64,000 nt of DNA from Ferrimonas sp. YFM (GTDB taxonomy: Bacteria > Pseudomonadota > Gammaproteobacteria > Enterobacterales > Shewanellaceae), in assembly GCF_030296015.1 (NCBI RefSeq), contig NZ_AP027368.1, positions 248,001 to 312,000 of the forward strand. The letters are read 5' to 3'. The stretch's first letter is position 1; every line of letters begins with the position of its first letter. Below the pieces are notes generated by a model. That model was given only the letters and a program-made list of their open reading frames with translations, ran no database searches and was not told the origin of the DNA. The translations under genes were made by a program, and so were the position numbers. Below, piece by piece: positions 48,957-59,529 of this stretch.

Positions 48957-49513
48957 TTGCCGGTTCCATCCAGATGGAAGCGGATGATGCCGGGCTCTAT
49001 GGTGATCTCCCGGCCAAAGCGGCCCAGAATATCCTGGGCCCAGTCATCTTCGTCCAGGGTATAGATAGGCTGGCTGGCCAGGAACAGCTGTACCGCTGCC
49101 AGGCTCTCCTTCCCCAACCGCTCCAGGGGCAGAGTCAGGTCATCCGGGTCCGCTTTGACCTCCACCAGGGTCAGATCCCTCAGGTAGATCCCCCGGTCTT
49201 CCGGGCGATACCAGGGGGTGGCCGCCAAGGTGGCGGTCAGTGAGGCCCTCAGTGGCAGCAAGGGGGTGCGGATGACAAACTCCGACAGGGTGGTCACCCG
49301 AACCTGCCCCTGGTTGTGCCTTCCAATCTCTACGTCGATGCGGTTGAGGTTCACCTCGGTATCCAGTACCGGGATCGGGGAGTGGCGCTCCTCGATGGTG
49401 AGCTTGTCCTGGAGGTAGCCCTCCACCTCCTTTTCATCCAGGGTATAGCTGGTGGCGCAGCCGCCCAAAGTCAGAAGCAGTCCCATTACCAGGGCGCCTT
49501 GCAGTTGCCTCAT
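48953..49513 (-). CDS. DUF1439 (YceB-like) outer-membrane lipoprotein
   Basis: The 186-residue protein has a lipoprotein signal with lipobox LGGC (Cys19) and no Asp at +2, which suggests the outer membrane. The rest resembles the YceB/DUF1439 family, whose fold is a lipid- or hydrophobe-binding barrel in solved members; function is unknown. It lies downstream of ppc after a terminator only 13 bases before its start, so its own promoter is not obvious. The ribosome-binding site GGGAG is good. Confidence 0.82.
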   Translation of the reverse strand: MRQLQGALVMGLLLTLGGCATSYTLDEKEVEGYLQDKLTIEERHSPIPVLDTEVNLNRIDVEIGRHNQGQVRVTTLSEFVIRTPLLPLRASLTATLAATPWYRPEDRGIYLRDLTLVEVKADPDDLTLPLERLGKESLAAVQLFLASQPIYTLDEDDWAQDILGRFGREITIEPGIIRFHLDGTGN

Positions 49514-49525
49514 GGTTTTCTCCCA

Positions 49526-49552
49526 TAAAAAAAGCGGGCCGCAGCCCGCTTG
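49526..49552 (-). terminator. Terminator of ppc
   Basis: On the minus strand AAGCGGGC and GCCCGCTT pair and are followed by seven T residues, ending just before the lipoprotein start. Confidence 0.9.
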
Positions 49553-49557
49553 TTCCT

Positions 49558-52200
49558 TTACCCGGTGTTGCGCATGCCGGCAGCGATGCCGGCGATGGTG
49601 ACCATCAGGGCCTGCTTAATGTCATCCAGTTCCTCCTCCTTGCCCCGGCAGCGGCGCAGCAGCTCCGCCTGCAGGAAGTTCAGGGGATCGATATAGGGAT
49701 GGCGCAGTTCAACGGATTCCCGGTTCCAGGGGGTGTGCTCCATCAGGGTCTGTTCCTGGGTCAGCTGCAGCACGGTGCGAATGTCCTGCTCCAGCTGGCT
49801 GCGCAGCTTGTTGCCCAAGCCATGGAGTTCCTGGGGTACCAGCACTCGGTCGTAATAGGCGGCCAGGTGAGGCTCCGCCTTGGCGTACACCATCTCCAGC
49901 ATGGAGAGGCGGGTGCGGAAGAAGGGCCAGGACTGGAACATGGCGGTCAGAGTCGGTTGCTCTCCGGCGTCGATCGCTTCCTTGAGGCCGGCACCGGCGC
50001 CCAGCCAGGCGGGCAACATCAGCCGGTTCTGAGTCCAGGCAAAGATCCACGGGATGGCGCGCAGAGATTCCACACCGCCGTCGGCGCGGCGTTTGGCGGG
50101 ACGGCTGCCCAGGGGCAGATCCGCCAGCTCCTGCTCCGGTGTGGCGGCACGGAAGTAGGGCACAAACTGGGGCTCTTCCCGCACGATGCTTCGATAGGCG
50201 GTCACTGAGGTGTCGGCGATGCGGTCCATCAGATCACGCCAGGACTGCTTGGGCTGTGGTGGGGGCAGCAGGGTGGCTTCCAGCACCGCAGAGGTGTAGA
50301 GAGCCAAGCTCTGTACCGCCACCTTGGGCAGACCGAACTTGAAGCGGATCATCTCACCCTGCTCGGTGACTCGCAGACGGCCGTCTACTGAGCCCGGAGG
50401 CTGAGACAGGATCGCTTCGTGAGCGGGACCGCCACCACGGCCGATGCTGCCGCCGCGACCGTGGAACAGGGTCAGGGCGACGTTGGCCTGTTTGCACACC
50501 TCGACCAGGGATTCCTGGGCGCGGTACTGAGCCCAGGAGGCGGCCATCACGCCGGCGTCCTTGGCGGAGTCGGAGTAGCCGATCATCACCTGCTGTTTGC
50601 CGCGGATGTATCCCAGGTACCAGTCGATGGCCAGCAGTTGCTCGACGCAGGTGGCGGCGTTTTGCAGGTCGTCCAGGGTTTCGAACAGGGGCACGATGGG
50701 CATGGCAAACTGGCAGCCACACTCCTTGAGCAGCAGGGCCACCGCTAAAACGTCTGAGGGGGCACTGGCCATGGAGATGACGTAGGAGCCCAGGGCTTCA
50801 GGGTGCTGCTGGGCGATCAGCTTGCAGGTGTCCAGCACCTCCTTGGTGTCCTCGGTCGGTGACCAGCTGCTGGGCAGCAGCGGACGACGGTTGGCCAGCT
50901 CTCTGAGCAGGAAGGCTTGTTTCTCCTCCTCCTGCCAGTGCTCGTAATCTCCCAGTCCCAGATAGCGGGTGATCTCCGCCAGGGCGCTGGTGTGGCGGGC
51001 GGAGTCCTGGCGGATATCCAGGCGGATCAGGCCGACGCCGAAGCAGTGCAGACGACGCAGGGTGTCCAGCAGCAGGCCGTTGGCGATCAGACGCATCCGG
51101 CACTGCAGCAGGCTGTCGTAGATAAGTTGCAGAGGCTCGAGCAGCTCTGCCTTACTGGTGATCTTCTGCTCCGGCTCCAGGTAGGGAGGATAACCGTCGA
51201 GGCAGGCGTGCACCTCTTCCAGATTGATGATCAGCTTGTCTCTCAGCTGCCTCAGCGCAACCCGGTAGGGTTCGTTGGTGTCCCCTGCCAGCGCCCGCAG
51301 CTCTTCGGAGCACTCCTCCATGGAGAGCTCGCTGATGAGGGTCTTAACGTCGGCCAGGTACAGGTTCAGGGCGATTTTGCGATTCTTCAGCAATACCCTG
51401 GAGGTGACCTTGGCGGTGACATTGGGGTTGCCGTCGCGGTCACCGCCCATCCAGCTGGAGAATTTCACCGGTACGGTGTCCGGCGGCAGTTGCACGCCGG
51501 CATGGGCTTCCAGGCGGTCGTTTACCTGACGCAGGAAGTCGGGCACGGCTTGCCACAGGCTGTCCTCGACGGCAGCCCAGCCCCAGCTCGCCTCATCCTC
51601 TGGGGTGGGGCGCTGGGTACGAATCTCGTTGGTGTGCCAGATCTGGGCGATCAGCTGGCGCAGGCGAAGTCGCTGCTGCTGAAGCTCCCGCTCGCTGAGT
51701 TGGGGGTTTTCCAGTTCGGCCAGACACTCGATGATGGCACTGTATTTGGTGATCAGGGTACGACGGGTCACCTCTGTGGGGTGAGCGGTCAGCACCAGGT
51801 CGATCTCCAGACGGCCCAGTTCTTCCAGCAGCTTCTCAGGTTCCAGCTGGGCCTTGCCGTTGAGCAGTCGGCCCAACAACATGTCTACCGGGTCGGGTAC
51901 GCACACCAGCTGGTCGCAATTGCGGGAGATGGTGTGGAACTGCTCCGCCAGGTTGGCCAGGTTCAGAAACTGGTTGAAGGCACGAACAAAGGGAACAAGC
52001 TCTTGATCGCTCAGTTGATCCAATAGCTCCAGCATCTTATGACGCGCACCGGGTTCGCGTTTTCTGGAGGCCTTGGAGAGCTGACGAATGGTCTCCACTT
52101 TATCGACGAAACCCTCACCCAAATGGTCGCCGATGGTCTCCCCCAGCAACTGTCCCAACATGCTGATGTTGGCCTTGAGTGGTGCGTTGATGTCGCTCAT
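49558..52200 (-). CDS. ppc: Phosphoenolpyruvate carboxylase
   Basis: The enzyme adds bicarbonate to phosphoenolpyruvate to give oxaloacetate, refilling the citric acid cycle and feeding aspartate for argininosuccinate synthesis. The ATG at 52200 gives 880 residues (E. coli 883) beginning [20 protein letters not shown]; an earlier TTG at 52245 adds unsupported sequence. The catalytic histidine is in [13 protein letters not shown], further active-site segments are [16 protein letters not shown] and [12 protein letters not shown], and the protein ends with the family signature MRNTG. Confidence 0.98.
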   Translation of the reverse strand: MSDINAPLKANISMLGQLLGETIGDHLGEGFVDKVETIRQLSKASRKREPGARHKMLELLDQLSDQELVPFVRAFNQFLNLANLAEQFHTISRNCDQLVCVPDPVDMLLGRLLNGKAQLEPEKLLEELGRLEIDLVLTAHPTEVTRRTLITKYSAIIECLAELENPQLSERELQQQRLRLRQLIAQIWHTNEIRTQRPTPEDEASWGWAAVEDSLWQAVPDFLRQVNDRLEAHAGVQLPPDTVPVKFSSWMGGDRDGNPNVTAKVTSRVLLKNRKIALNLYLADVKTLISELSMEECSEELRALAGDTNEPYRVALRQLRDKLIINLEEVHACLDGYPPYLEPEQKITSKAELLEPLQLIYDSLLQCRMRLIANGLLLDTLRRLHCFGVGLIRLDIRQDSARHTSALAEITRYLGLGDYEHWQEEEKQAFLLRELANRRPLLPSSWSPTEDTKEVLDTCKLIAQQHPEALGSYVISMASAPSDVLAVALLLKECGCQFAMPIVPLFETLDDLQNAATCVEQLLAIDWYLGYIRGKQQVMIGYSDSAKDAGVMAASWAQYRAQESLVEVCKQANVALTLFHGRGGSIGRGGGPAHEAILSQPPGSVDGRLRVTEQGEMIRFKFGLPKVAVQSLALYTSAVLEATLLPPPQPKQSWRDLMDRIADTSVTAYRSIVREEPQFVPYFRAATPEQELADLPLGSRPAKRRADGGVESLRAIPWIFAWTQNRLMLPAWLGAGAGLKEAIDAGEQPTLTAMFQSWPFFRTRLSMLEMVYAKAEPHLAAYYDRVLVPQELHGLGNKLRSQLEQDIRTVLQLTQEQTLMEHTPWNRESVELRHPYIDPLNFLQAELLRRCRGKEEELDDIKQALMVTIAGIAAGMRNTG

Positions 52201-52299
52201 GGTGATGTTTCCCCTCTGCATAAATACCGCACTGCAATCGATCAAAGTATCACGAATGACCGGACTCAGATAGTCCGGTCAGTGAGATTAAACAGTCGT

Positions 52300-53460
52300 T
52301 TACTCCCCGGATAAGCAAAATTTATTAATGAAGTGGCCGAGCAACCTGGGTGTTGAGGTGAGATATTCCATGGATAGATATTCATCGGGCTGGTGGGCCT
52401 GCTCGATGCTTCCCGGCCCCAGCACCAGGGTCTGGCAGCCCAGTTGATTGATGTAGGGTGCCTCGGTGGCGTAGTTCACCGCACGGGCCTCTTCACCGCA
52501 CAGCTGGCCAGCCAGCTTGAGCAGGGTGTCCTCCCCCCGATAGGCGAAGGCCTCGGAGCCGGGGTAGAGATGGCTGAGGCTGACGGCGCCCGGGTAGCGA
52601 TCGGTCACCGGCTTGAGCGCCTGACTCAGCAGCAGTTCAAGCTGCTCCAGGCTCATCCCCGGCAGGGGACGCAGATCCAGGTTGAGGCTGCAGCAGCCAC
52701 AGATGCGGTTCACCGCATCGCCGCCGTGGATGTGCCCCAGGTTGAGAGTGGGGTAGGGCACCGAGAACTCCTCTTGACGGAAACTTTGTGCCAGAGTCTG
52801 TTTCAATTGGATGAGCTGGCTGATCACCAGATTCATCACCTCGATGGCGTTGAGCCCCTTGTCCGGATCCGAGGAGTGGCCGCTGCGGCCGGTGACCCGA
52901 ATCCCCAGGGCCGCGTGCCCCTTGTGCATGTGCACCGGCTTAAGGCCTGTGGGTTCACCTATCAGGGCGTAGTCTGGCGAGATACCGGCGCCGGCGGCAA
53001 AGGCCTTGGCCCCGGCCATGGTGGTCTCTTCGTCGGCGGTGGCCAGTATATAGAGGGGACGGGTGAGCTTGCTCAGGTCCACAGAGACCGCGGCTTCCAG
53101 CACCAGGGCAAAGAAGCCCTTCATGTCACAGGTGCCCAGGCCATACCAACGGTTGTCCTTCTCCTCCAGGGTGAAGGGATCACGACTCCAGCGGCCCTCA
53201 TCAAAGGGCACGGTGTCGGTGTGGCCTGCCAACAGCAGTCCGCCGGGCAGGTTGGGGCCGATGCGCGCCAGCAGGTTGGCTTTGCCCGGTTGGTCCGGCA
53301 GGGGCAGCACCTCACATTGAAATCCCAGTTGGCTGAACCAGCCGTGCAGCAGCTCAATGACCGGCAGGTTGCTCTGGTCCCATTTGTCGTCCAGAGCGCT
53401 GATGGAGGGCGTGGCGATCAGTTGCTGGAATCTCTGCTTCAGTTCTGGAATCTTTTTCAT
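52300..53460 (-). CDS. argE: Acetylornithine deacetylase
   Basis: ArgE removes the acetyl group from N2-acetylornithine, the fifth step of the linear arginine pathway. The M20-family fold shows metal ligands His80 and Asp82 in GHTDTVP, Asp112 in GTCDMKGF and the EE pair in ATADEETTMAG. The 386-residue length matches E. coli (383). It is transcribed away from argC, and its start codon lies within the tandem ARG-box-like operator. Confidence 0.96.
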   Translation of the reverse strand: MKKIPELKQRFQQLIATPSISALDDKWDQSNLPVIELLHGWFSQLGFQCEVLPLPDQPGKANLLARIGPNLPGGLLLAGHTDTVPFDEGRWSRDPFTLEEKDNRWYGLGTCDMKGFFALVLEAAVSVDLSKLTRPLYILATADEETTMAGAKAFAAGAGISPDYALIGEPTGLKPVHMHKGHAALGIRVTGRSGHSSDPDKGLNAIEVMNLVISQLIQLKQTLAQSFRQEEFSVPYPTLNLGHIHGGDAVNRICGCCSLNLDLRPLPGMSLEQLELLLSQALKPVTDRYPGAVSLSHLYPGSEAFAYRGEDTLLKLAGQLCGEEARAVNYATEAPYINQLGCQTLVLGPGSIEQAHQPDEYLSMEYLTSTPRLLGHFINKFCLSGE

Positions 53461-53507
53461 AATTAATAATTCAAAAAGGTTGCATAACTATGTTGAGGTG
53501 GTAGTCT
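53458..53507. promoter_or_regulatory. Divergent argE/argC control region with tandem ARG-box-like sites
   Basis: Two 18-base AT-rich imperfect palindromes (53458-53475 and 53479-53496) are separated by exactly three bases, the layout ArgR hexamers require in E. coli. The best half sites are ATTCA (53469-53473) and TGCAT (53481-53485). A forward TTGCAT-N16-TAGTCT (53480-53507) for argC and a reverse TTGATA-N16-TAGTTA for argE overlap the second box. Individual matches are only moderate. Confidence 0.55.
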
Positions 53508-53584
53508 ATCAAGGTCGCAGCCGTTAGACGATAGCCAAGGTTATGAAAATTCAAATCAGGACAGTACATACCCACCTCCTACGA

Positions 53585-53606
53585 CGACGATAAATCCACA
53601 TCGTCG
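53585..53606 (+). repeat. Hairpin in the argC leader
   Basis: CGACGAT and ATCGTCG pair across eight bases, 60 bases before argC. It would fold in the untranslated leader if transcription starts near the ARG boxes; no T run follows. Confidence 0.5.
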
Positions 53607-53665
53607 CCACCCCTGCTGGCGCCTCTTCGCTACCCTTATATTTGCTAGTTAACGGACACAACCTC

Positions 53666-54673
53666 ATGACCACTATAGCCGTAATCGGCGCCACCGGGTA
53701 TGCCGGTGCCACCCTGGCCAAACTGATTGCCCTGTCGCCAGCCCTGACCCTGGGCGGCCTCTATGTTTCTGAAAACAGCCTGGATGCGGGCAAACCTCTG
53801 AGTCAGCTCTATCCAGAGATGCTGGGTCTGGTGGACGATGTCGTCCAGGGACTGGGGGCCGAGGCCCTGGCGGTTCTGGCCAGTCAGTGTGATGGCGTCG
53901 CCCTGGCCACCGAACACCTGGTGTCGGCCTCCCTGGTGCCACAGCTGCTGCAGGCGGGCCTGTCGGTGTTCGATCTCTCTGGCGGCCACAGGTTTAAAGA
54001 CGCCAGCGTCTATCCCAGCTACTACGGTTTCGAGCACCCTCATCCTCAGCTGCTGCTGGAGGCGGAGTACGGACTGGTGGACTGGTACCCCCATACCCTT
54101 AAGGGCAGCAAGCTTATCGCCGTTCCCGGTTGCTACCCCACCGCTTCATTGCTGGGACTCAAGCCGTTGAAGCAGTCCGGCTTGTTGCAGGAGTCCTCCA
54201 TGCCGGTGATCAACGCCGTCAGTGGCGTCAGTGGCGCAGGCCGCAAGGCTCAGCTCAATACCCACCTGTGTGAAGTGAGCCTGACCCCTTACGGTGTACT
54301 GAGCCACAGGCATCAGCCGGAGATTGAGACCTACCTGGGGCAGCAGGTGGTGTTCACCCCTCACCTGGGGAATTTCAAACGGGGCATTCTGGCCACCATC
54401 ACCTGTCAGGTGAAACCGGGTACCACCGAGGAGGAGGTTGCCCAAGCCTTTGAGATCTATCAGGGCAGCGACAAGGTGAAACTGCTGCCCGCCGGCAGCT
54501 GGCCTAAAATCGATGATGTGGCCGGCAGTGATCGTTGCCTGCTGGCTTGGAAGCTGGATCCTCTGCGCAACGTCCTGGTGGTGGCCAGTGCCATCGATAA
54601 CCTGATGAAAGGGGCTGCCAGTCAGGCCCTGGAGTGCATAAACATTCATTTTGGTCATGAGGTGTATTCATGA
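53666..54673 (+). CDS. argC: N-acetyl-gamma-glutamyl-phosphate reductase
   Basis: ArgC makes N-acetylglutamate semialdehyde with NADPH, the third arginine step. I choose the ATG at 53666, which gives 335 residues (E. coli 334) beginning MTTIAVIGATGYAGATLAKL with the dinucleotide-binding loop at once. The TTG-type start 24 bases earlier is unlikely. The active-site cysteine lies in VPGCYPTAS near residue 155. Its stop overlaps argB by four bases. Confidence 0.97.
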   Translation: MTTIAVIGATGYAGATLAKLIALSPALTLGGLYVSENSLDAGKPLSQLYPEMLGLVDDVVQGLGAEALAVLASQCDGVALATEHLVSASLVPQLLQAGLSVFDLSGGHRFKDASVYPSYYGFEHPHPQLLLEAEYGLVDWYPHTLKGSKLIAVPGCYPTASLLGLKPLKQSGLLQESSMPVINAVSGVSGAGRKAQLNTHLCEVSLTPYGVLSHRHQPEIETYLGQQVVFTPHLGNFKRGILATITCQVKPGTTEEEVAQAFEIYQGSDKVKLLPAGSWPKIDDVAGSDRCLLAWKLDPLRNVLVVASAIDNLMKGAASQALECINIHFGHEVYS

Positions 54674-55449
54674 AGTTGATGGTGATCAAGGTAGGGGGCG
54701 CCCTACTGGAGTGTGATAAGGGGATGACCCGGCTGTTTGACACCCTGACCAAGCTGACCGCCCAAGGCTGGCAGCCGGTGCTGGTGCACGGCGGCGGCGT
54801 GCTGGTGGAGCAGCAACTGAGTGCCAATGGCATGGTGTCCACCAAGCATCAGGGGCTGCGAGTCACACCGGAGGAGCAGATGCCCATCGTCGCCGGCGCC
54901 CTGGCGGGCATCGCCAACACCAAGCTGGTGGCGGCAGCCAAGGCCTCCGGACTGACCCCTGTGGGGCTGACCCTGGGAGACGGTGACATGGTGACCGCTC
55001 AGGTACTGGATCCCCAGCTGGGATTCGTGGGCCAGGTGGTGCCCAAGAGTGATGCCCTGCTGTCGGCGCTGCTGACCTGCGGCATGTTGCCCATCATCAG
55101 CTCCATTGCCGCGGATGACCATGGTCAGTTGCTTAACGTCAACGCCGACCAGGCGGCCACCGCCATCTGTCAGCTGCTGAAGGCGCCGCTGACCCTGCTC
55201 TCCGATGTGTCCGGCGTGCTGGATGGCAAGGGGCAGCTGATCCCGGAGCTGACCCCGGAACTGGCCCAGGAACTGGTGCGCAGTGGCGTCATCGAGGGCG
55301 GCATGAAGGTCAAGGTGGAGGCAGCCCAGGCGGCGGCCCAGACCATTAATAACAAGGTGACGGTGGCCAGCTGGCGTCATCCGGAGCAGCTGGCAGGCCT
55401 GGTGGATGGCCACAGCGTCGGCACTCAGATCTATCCAAAAGGAGCATAG
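54670..55449 (+). CDS. argB: Acetylglutamate kinase
   Basis: ArgB phosphorylates N-acetylglutamate, the second arginine step. The 259-residue amino acid kinase has the phosphate loop IKVGGALLE (6-14), the VHGGGVLV loop and a C-terminal nucleotide site around VIEGGMKVKVEAA. It is the short form without the N-terminal extension of arginine-inhibited enzymes, so feedback control probably lies at the synthase. One base separates it from argF. Confidence 0.97.
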   Translation: MKLMVIKVGGALLECDKGMTRLFDTLTKLTAQGWQPVLVHGGGVLVEQQLSANGMVSTKHQGLRVTPEEQMPIVAGALAGIANTKLVAAAKASGLTPVGLTLGDGDMVTAQVLDPQLGFVGQVVPKSDALLSALLTCGMLPIISSIAADDHGQLLNVNADQAATAICQLLKAPLTLLSDVSGVLDGKGQLIPELTPELAQELVRSGVIEGGMKVKVEAAQAAAQTINNKVTVASWRHPEQLAGLVDGHSVGTQIYPKGA

Positions 55450-55450
55450 G

Positions 55451-56353
55451 ATGCAGCATCTGTTAACTCTGAAACACTGGAGCAGCGCCCAGATTGAGGC
55501 GGTGCTGGAGAAGGCCCTGACCCTGAAGGCGGACTACACCCCTCACCATGAGGCCCTCAAGGGCAAGAGTGTGGCGACCCTGTTTGAGAAGCCCTCCCTG
55601 CGTACCCGGGTCAGCTTCGACGTGGGGATCAACAAGCTGGGTGGCCATGCGGTCTACCTGGATCAGCAAAACGGTGCCCTGGGTCAGCGGGAGTCGGTGA
55701 AGGACTTCGCCCAGAATCTGTCCCGTTGGTGTGACGCCATCGTCGCCCGGGTGTTTGATCATGGCACCCTGGAAGAGCTGGCGGCCCACGCCACTGTGCC
55801 TGTGGTGAACTCCCTGTGCAATCTGTACCACCCCTGCCAGGCGATGGCTGACATGCTGACCCTGAAGGAGCAGTACGGCTCCCTCAAGGGTAAAACCCTG
55901 GCCTATGTCGGCGATGGCAACAACGTCACCCACTCGCTGATGATCATCAGCGCCAAACTGGGGGTGAATATGGTGGTGGTCTGCCCTCCGGGCCACTTTC
56001 CGGATGGTCAGCAGGTGGTGGAGGCCCAGGCCCTGGCGGCGGAGCACGGCACCACACTGACCCTGAGCAGCGATCTGGCGGCCCTGAAGGGGGTGGATGC
56101 CATCTACGCCGACACCTGGATCTCCATGGGGGACAGCACCCCCATCGAGCAGATCAAAGCCAAGTTCGCCCCCTATCAGGTGAACGCCAAGATGATGGCC
56201 GACAGTGGCGCAAGCTATTTCCTTCACTGTCAGCCAGCCCACCGCGAGGTGGAAGTGACTTCAGAGGTGATGGATTCGGAACAATCCCTGGTGATGGACC
56301 AGGCGGAGAACCGGATGCATGCCCAAAACGCCATACTTCTGACCCTAATTTGA
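55451..56353 (+). CDS. argF: Ornithine carbamoyltransferase
   Basis: The enzyme makes citrulline from ornithine and carbamoyl phosphate. The ATG at 55451, behind AGGAGCATAGG, gives 300 residues. The carbamoyl phosphate loop is FEKPSLRTR (45-53, replacing the common STRTR), and HPCQAMAD is present. The ornithine-side loop reads HCQPAHR rather than the usual HCLPA, with the catalytic cysteine kept. It could in principle be an acetylornithine transcarbamylase, but argE in the same cluster argues for ornithine as the substrate. Confidence 0.94.
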   Translation: MQHLLTLKHWSSAQIEAVLEKALTLKADYTPHHEALKGKSVATLFEKPSLRTRVSFDVGINKLGGHAVYLDQQNGALGQRESVKDFAQNLSRWCDAIVARVFDHGTLEELAAHATVPVVNSLCNLYHPCQAMADMLTLKEQYGSLKGKTLAYVGDGNNVTHSLMIISAKLGVNMVVVCPPGHFPDGQQVVEAQALAAEHGTTLTLSSDLAALKGVDAIYADTWISMGDSTPIEQIKAKFAPYQVNAKMMADSGASYFLHCQPAHREVEVTSEVMDSEQSLVMDQAENRMHAQNAILLTLI

Positions 56354-56363
56354 GGACACCCCT

Positions 56364-57572
56364 ATGACAACCATTAAAAAAGTCGTGCTGGCCTATTCCG
56401 GCGGCCTGGACACCTCCGCCATCATCCCCTACCTGAAGGAGCAGTATGACTGCGAAGTGGTCGCCTTCGTGGCTGATGTGGGCCAGGGGGCCGAGGAGCT
56501 GGAAGGGGTTGAGGAGAAGGCCCTGGCCTCCGGTGCCTCCAGCTGCCACGTGGTGGACCTCAAAGATGAGTTTGTGGCCGACTACATCAACCCCATTCTC
56601 AAGACCGGCGCCCTGTATGAGGGCACCTACCTGCTGGGTACCGCCATGGCCCGCCCCATCATCGCCAAGGCCCAGGTGGAGCTGGCACTGCAGGTGGGGG
56701 CCGACGCGGTGTCCCACGGCTGTACCGGTAAGGGTAACGACCAGGTGCGCTTCGAGTCCACCTACGCCGCCCTGGCACCTCAGCTGAAGGTGATCGCCCC
56801 CTGGCGCGACTGGACCATGAAGTCCCGGACCGATCTGCTGAACTACCTGGCCAGCAAGAACATCCCCACTACCGCCAGCGCCGAGAAGATCTACAGCCGC
56901 GACGCCAACTGTTGGCACATCTCCCACGAAGGTGGCGAGCTGGAGGATCCCGCCTGCGAGCCCACCGAGCAGGTGTGGACCTGGAGTGTCTCCCCGGAGC
57001 AGGCGCCGGACCAGGCCGAGTACGTCACCCTGGCGTTTGAGGCCGGTGTGCTGACCCAGGTCAACGGCGAAGCAATGACCCCCTACAACGCCCTGGTGCT
57101 GCTGAATGAGCTGGGTGCCAAGAATGGCGTGGGCCGCATCGACATCGTCGAGAACCGGCTGGTGGGAATGAAGTCCCGTGGCTGCTATGAAACCCCAGGA
57201 GGCACTATTGTCAACGCCGCCCTGCGTGGACTGGAGACCCTGGTGCTGGACAAGTCCGCCTTTAAGTTCCGTGAGCAGGTGGGCCTGGAGTTCTCCCATG
57301 TCCTCTATGACGGTCGCTGGTTTACCCCGGTATCCAAGGCGCTGCTGGCGGCGGCCACCAGCCTGGCCGAGCCCCTGACCGGTGAGATCACCGTCAAGCT
57401 GTACAAGGGCCAGGCGGTGGTGGTGAAGCGGTCCAGCCCCAACAGCTTGTACTCAGAAGCCTTCTCCACTTTCGAGGAGGATGAGGTATACAACCAGAAG
57501 CATGCCGAAGGCTTTATCCGGTTGTTCTCCCTCTCCAGCCGGATCTCGGCCCTGCATAAGGAGCAAAACTGA
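56364..57572 (+). CDS. argG: Argininosuccinate synthase
   Basis: ArgG joins citrulline and aspartate using ATP. The 402-residue protein has the pyrophosphatase loop [11 protein letters not shown] (10-20) and the substrate segments [13 protein letters not shown] and SPEQAP. It is of the short bacterial type (about 400 residues), unlike the longer E. coli ArgG. One base separates it from argH. Confidence 0.98.
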   Translation: MTTIKKVVLAYSGGLDTSAIIPYLKEQYDCEVVAFVADVGQGAEELEGVEEKALASGASSCHVVDLKDEFVADYINPILKTGALYEGTYLLGTAMARPIIAKAQVELALQVGADAVSHGCTGKGNDQVRFESTYAALAPQLKVIAPWRDWTMKSRTDLLNYLASKNIPTTASAEKIYSRDANCWHISHEGGELEDPACEPTEQVWTWSVSPEQAPDQAEYVTLAFEAGVLTQVNGEAMTPYNALVLLNELGAKNGVGRIDIVENRLVGMKSRGCYETPGGTIVNAALRGLETLVLDKSAFKFREQVGLEFSHVLYDGRWFTPVSKALLAAATSLAEPLTGEITVKLYKGQAVVVKRSSPNSLYSEAFSTFEEDEVYNQKHAEGFIRLFSLSSRISALHKEQN

Positions 57573-57573
57573 T

Positions 57574-59460
57574 ATGGCGCTATGGGGTGGACGGTTCAGC
57601 GGCGCAGCAGACAGCCGCTTCAAGCAGTTTAATGACTCCCTGCCGGTGGATTACCGCCTGGTGCAGCAGGACATCACCGGGTCCATCGCCTGGGCCGGTG
57701 CCCTGGTGCAGGTGGGAGTGCTCGATGAGCTGGAGCACGGTCAGCTGATCCGTGCCCTGCACCAACTGGCACAGGAGGTGACCGATGAACAGATCCTGGC
57801 GTCCGGTGCCGAGGACATCCACAGCTTTGTGGAGCAACAGCTGATCGCCAAAGTGGGCGATCTGGGCAAGAAACTGCACACCGGCCGCTCCCGTAACGAC
57901 CAGGTGGCGACGGATCTCAAGCTGTGGTGCAAGGACCAGGGTCAGGAGCTGATTGAAGCCCTGGTCAAGGCCCAGCAGCAGCTGCTGACCCTGGCGGAGC
58001 GGGAGGCGCAGACGGTGATCCCCGGTTACACCCACCTGCAACGGGCTCAGCCCATCACCTTCGGCCACTGGTGCCTCTGCTATGTGGAGATGCTGGAGCG
58101 GGACTTGACCCGGCTCAAGGACGCTCTGACCCGGCTGGACACCTGTCCCCTGGGCAGTGGCGCCCTGGCGGGCACCGCCTACCCGGTGGATCGCTTCGCC
58201 CTGGCGGCGGAGCTGGGCTTCCGTGGTCCGGTGACCAACAGCCTGGATGCGGTCTCCGACCGGGATCATGTGGTGGAGCTGTGCAGCGCCGCCGCCACCT
58301 CCATGATGCACCTGTCCCGGATGGCGGAGGATCTGATCTTCTACAACAGCGGAGAAGCGGGCTTCATCGAGCTGTCCGACGCGGTGACCTCAGGGTCTTC
58401 GCTGATGCCACAGAAGAAGAACCCGGATGCCCTGGAGCTGATCCGCGGTAAGGCGGGCCGGGTCTACGGCGCCCTGATGGGGATCCTGACCACCATGAAG
58501 GCCCTGCCCATGGCCTACAACAAGGACATGCAGGAGGACAAGGAGGGGCTGTTCGACGCCATCGACTCCTGGCTGATGTGCCTGGATATGCTGACCCTGG
58601 TGCTGGAGGGGGTAAAGGTCAACAGCCAGCGCACCCTGGCGGCGGCGCAGCAGGGCTACGCCAACGCCACCGAGCTGGCGGATTACCTGGTGGCCAAGGG
58701 GATCCCCTTCCGGGAAGCCCATCACATCGTGGGCGAAGTGGTGTTGGGCGCCATCGGCCAGGGCAAGGCCCTGGAGGATTTCACCCTGCAGGAGCTGCAG
58801 GAATACAGCGACACCATCGAGTCCGATGTCTACCAGCACCTGACCATCGAGGCGACCCTGGCCAAGCGGGAAGCCCTGGGGGGCACCTCCATCAAGCAGG
58901 TGCAGCAGGCCCTGGCGCTGCAGACGGTGTCTCAGATCGAGGTGCCGGCCATCGAGGAGGCCCTGGGGGCCAGCCAGCAGCGACTCAATGCCCACGTGGC
59001 GGAGATCCTCATGGTGCGCCCCGCCCGGCTCTCCGATGTGGACGCCATCACCGGCATCAACGATCACTGGGCCGAGAAGGGGGAGACCCTGCCGCGCAGC
59101 CGGGATCAGGTGCTCAGAGACATCCTCGACTTTGCCGTGGCGGAAACCGACGGCCAGGTGGTGGGGTGTGCGTCCCTCTACATCTACGAAACCGGCCTGG
59201 CGGAGATGCGCTCCCTGGGGGTCTCCAATGACCATCAGGGCCACGGTCAGGGCAAGGCCCTGGTGGATTACATGCTGCAACGGGCACGGGAGCTGGAGCT
59301 GCGGCGGGTGATTGTCCTCACCCGGGTGCCCAAGTTCTTCGCCAAGTCCGGCTTCCAGCTGACCGAGATGGAGAGCCTGCCGGAGAAGGTGATGAAGGAC
59401 TGCGAGCTGTGTCCGCGCAAACACGCCTGCGACGAGGTGGCGATGGAGTACCTGTTCTAG
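57574..59460 (+). CDS. argH: Argininosuccinate lyase fused to N-acetylglutamate synthase, ArgH(A)
   Basis: The first 460 or so of 628 residues are argininosuccinate lyase, which releases arginine and fumarate; its signature [10 protein letters not shown] begins at Gly274. From about 478 a GNAT acetyltransferase domain follows ([20 protein letters not shown], acetyl-CoA loop HQGHGQGK). Such argH(A) fusions are known from Vibrio, Moritella and Shewanella, where the domain makes N-acetylglutamate. The C terminus has three closely spaced cysteines ([13 protein letters not shown]). The ATG at 57574 gives [10 protein letters not shown]; a longer frame from 57481 overlaps argG. Confidence 0.96.
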   Translation: MALWGGRFSGAADSRFKQFNDSLPVDYRLVQQDITGSIAWAGALVQVGVLDELEHGQLIRALHQLAQEVTDEQILASGAEDIHSFVEQQLIAKVGDLGKKLHTGRSRNDQVATDLKLWCKDQGQELIEALVKAQQQLLTLAEREAQTVIPGYTHLQRAQPITFGHWCLCYVEMLERDLTRLKDALTRLDTCPLGSGALAGTAYPVDRFALAAELGFRGPVTNSLDAVSDRDHVVELCSAAATSMMHLSRMAEDLIFYNSGEAGFIELSDAVTSGSSLMPQKKNPDALELIRGKAGRVYGALMGILTTMKALPMAYNKDMQEDKEGLFDAIDSWLMCLDMLTLVLEGVKVNSQRTLAAAQQGYANATELADYLVAKGIPFREAHHIVGEVVLGAIGQGKALEDFTLQELQEYSDTIESDVYQHLTIEATLAKREALGGTSIKQVQQALALQTVSQIEVPAIEEALGASQQRLNAHVAEILMVRPARLSDVDAITGINDHWAEKGETLPRSRDQVLRDILDFAVAETDGQVVGCASLYIYETGLAEMRSLGVSNDHQGHGQGKALVDYMLQRARELELRRVIVLTRVPKFFAKSGFQLTEMESLPEKVMKDCELCPRKHACDEVAMEYLF

Positions 59461-59486
59461 CCGGGGAGCCCATCGTTGAAAACAGA

Positions 59487-59514
59487 AAGGGGACGCACAT
59501 GCGTCCCCTTTTCT
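59487..59514. terminator. Bidirectional terminator between argH and mrcA
   Basis: AAAGGGGACGCA and TGCGTCCCCTTT form a perfect stem with T residues on the + strand. The minus-strand reading also has a short T run, so it can serve both convergent genes. Confidence 0.92.
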
Positions 59515-59529
59515 ATGACTGAGTCCGAA

